Assembly (NCBI GenBank): GCA_946185485.1
Contig: CAMHJQ010000007.1
Coordinates: 50,162 to 114,161 of the forward strand
Direction: 5' to 3'
DNA from: an uncultured Prevotellaceae bacterium
Lineage (GTDB): Bacteria > Bacteroidota > Bacteroidia > Bacteroidales > Bacteroidaceae
DNA: 64,000 bases
The position numbers and the translations under genes are program-made. Positions 63,535 to 64,000 of the stretch are shown piece after piece. The stretch's first letter is position 1. Each line of letters starts with the position of its first letter. The notes beneath the pieces were generated by a model, which saw only the letters and a program-made list of their open reading frames with translations, was not told the DNA's origin and made no database searches.

Positions 63535-64000
63535 TATTCTTCTACCTTGCAAACGACATTATAACCACCGTGCAGCTTCTGCAGTTCATCGCACGCATCA
63601 ATCCGTACACGCACCGTCACGCGCTGCTCCACCTTGACGAAATTGCCTGTGGCATTGTCGATAGGAATCAATGAGAACGCACTACCTGTAGCATCGCTGA
63701 TGCACTCTACCACACCTGTATATTCAACATTGGGAACAGCATCGGCAGTAAAGCGCACCTTATTGCCAACCTTAATATTCGGCATCTGCGACTCCTGAAA
63801 GTTGGCCTCCACCCATTTCTCGTTCTTATCGACAATGCTAACCATTGTCTGACCGGGATTAACCAGCTGCCCCACATGAATATCCTTGCTGCCCACCACA
63901 CCATCGCAAGTGGCAATGATGTAACAATACGAGAGGTTCAGTCGGGCTATCTCCACCTGTGCTCGTGACAGTTCTATGGCAGCTTCTGATGCTGAGAGAT
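63534..64000 (-). CDS. HlyD/EmrA-family membrane fusion protein (partial)
   Basis: The C-terminal 155 residues of a periplasmic adaptor; the N-terminus is beyond the window. The visible part opens with the end of a coiled coil (LSASEAAIELSRAQVEIARL). It passes through the lipoyl/beta-barrel region (ATCDGVVGSKDIHVGQLVNPGQTMVSIVD) and the membrane-proximal NFQESQMPNIKVGNKVRF. It ends VVCKVEE and overlaps the MFS start by one base. It is the EmrA-type partner of the downstream MFS transporter. Confidence 0.9.
   Translation of the reverse strand, partial: LSASEAAIELSRAQVEIARLNLSYCYIIATCDGVVGSKDIHVGQLVNPGQTMVSIVDKNEKWVEANFQESQMPNIKVGNKVRFTADAVPNVEYTGVVECISDATGSAFSLIPIDNATGNFVKVEQRVTVRVRIDACDELQKLHGGYNVVCKVEE

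Overview
The window is a chromosomal segment of a Bacteroidales bacterium, most likely a Prevotella/Segatella relative. The reasons are the Bacteroidetes promoter signature (TTTG about 20 bases before TAnnTTTG) upstream of many genes, weak Shine-Dalgarno sequences, a type IX secretion protein (PorQ), a tmRNA tag GETKYALAA, and typical Bacteroidetes families (nucleoside kinase with a ThrRS-like N-terminus, DUF1573, DUF4738, TupA-like ATP-grasp).

Layout. 1-600: tail of a membrane protein and a minus-strand tmRNA. 720-12290: a plus-strand surface polysaccharide operon with SLBB export protein, Wzz-like protein, an apparent Wzz-Wzy fusion, Wzx flippase, three GT2 glycosyltransferases, a TupA-like enzyme and a GT4 glycosyltransferase. 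12890-40285: conserved housekeeping genes. These are a nucleoside kinase, three tandem ROK paralogues, lysS, gpsA, pgi, a HAD hydrolase, a DUF4738-like lipoprotein, a putative lipid head-group cluster (HisC-like aminotransferase, CDP-alcohol phosphotransferase, flippase-like protein), a giant alpha-2-macroglobulin, a DUF1573 protein, meaB, ispH, cmk, porQ, TonB, a prenyl synthase and tatD. tRNA-Ser and tRNA-His follow.

About 40.72-61.75 kb is an AT-richer integrated mobilizable element inserted at the 3' end of tRNA-His. A 27-base near-perfect repeat of the tRNA 3' end (attL 40692-40718, attR 61723-61749) bounds it. It carries a tyrosine recombinase, an unknown membrane protein, a DUF3853-like HTH protein, DnaD-like and DnaC-like proteins, and a MobV-type relaxase. 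A 340-base chain of hairpins lies between the relaxase and DnaC-like genes.

The cargo (40.9-53.9 kb, minus strand) is the most interesting part: an Xre regulator, a three-S1-domain RNA-binding protein, a 2703-residue protein joining a cold-shock-like domain, a DEDD exonuclease, a RecQ-type helicase and a UvrD-type helicase, then a second UvrD-like helicase with a coiled coil, and an AlbA_2/ATPase protein. I infer a nucleic-acid-targeting, probably anti-phage, defence module; this is not proven. Chromosomal MFS and HlyD (EmrAB-like) genes resume after attR and run off the right end.

Intergenic DNA is rich in 7- and 8-base tandem repeats and palindromes. Several of the repeats lie inside coding sequences.
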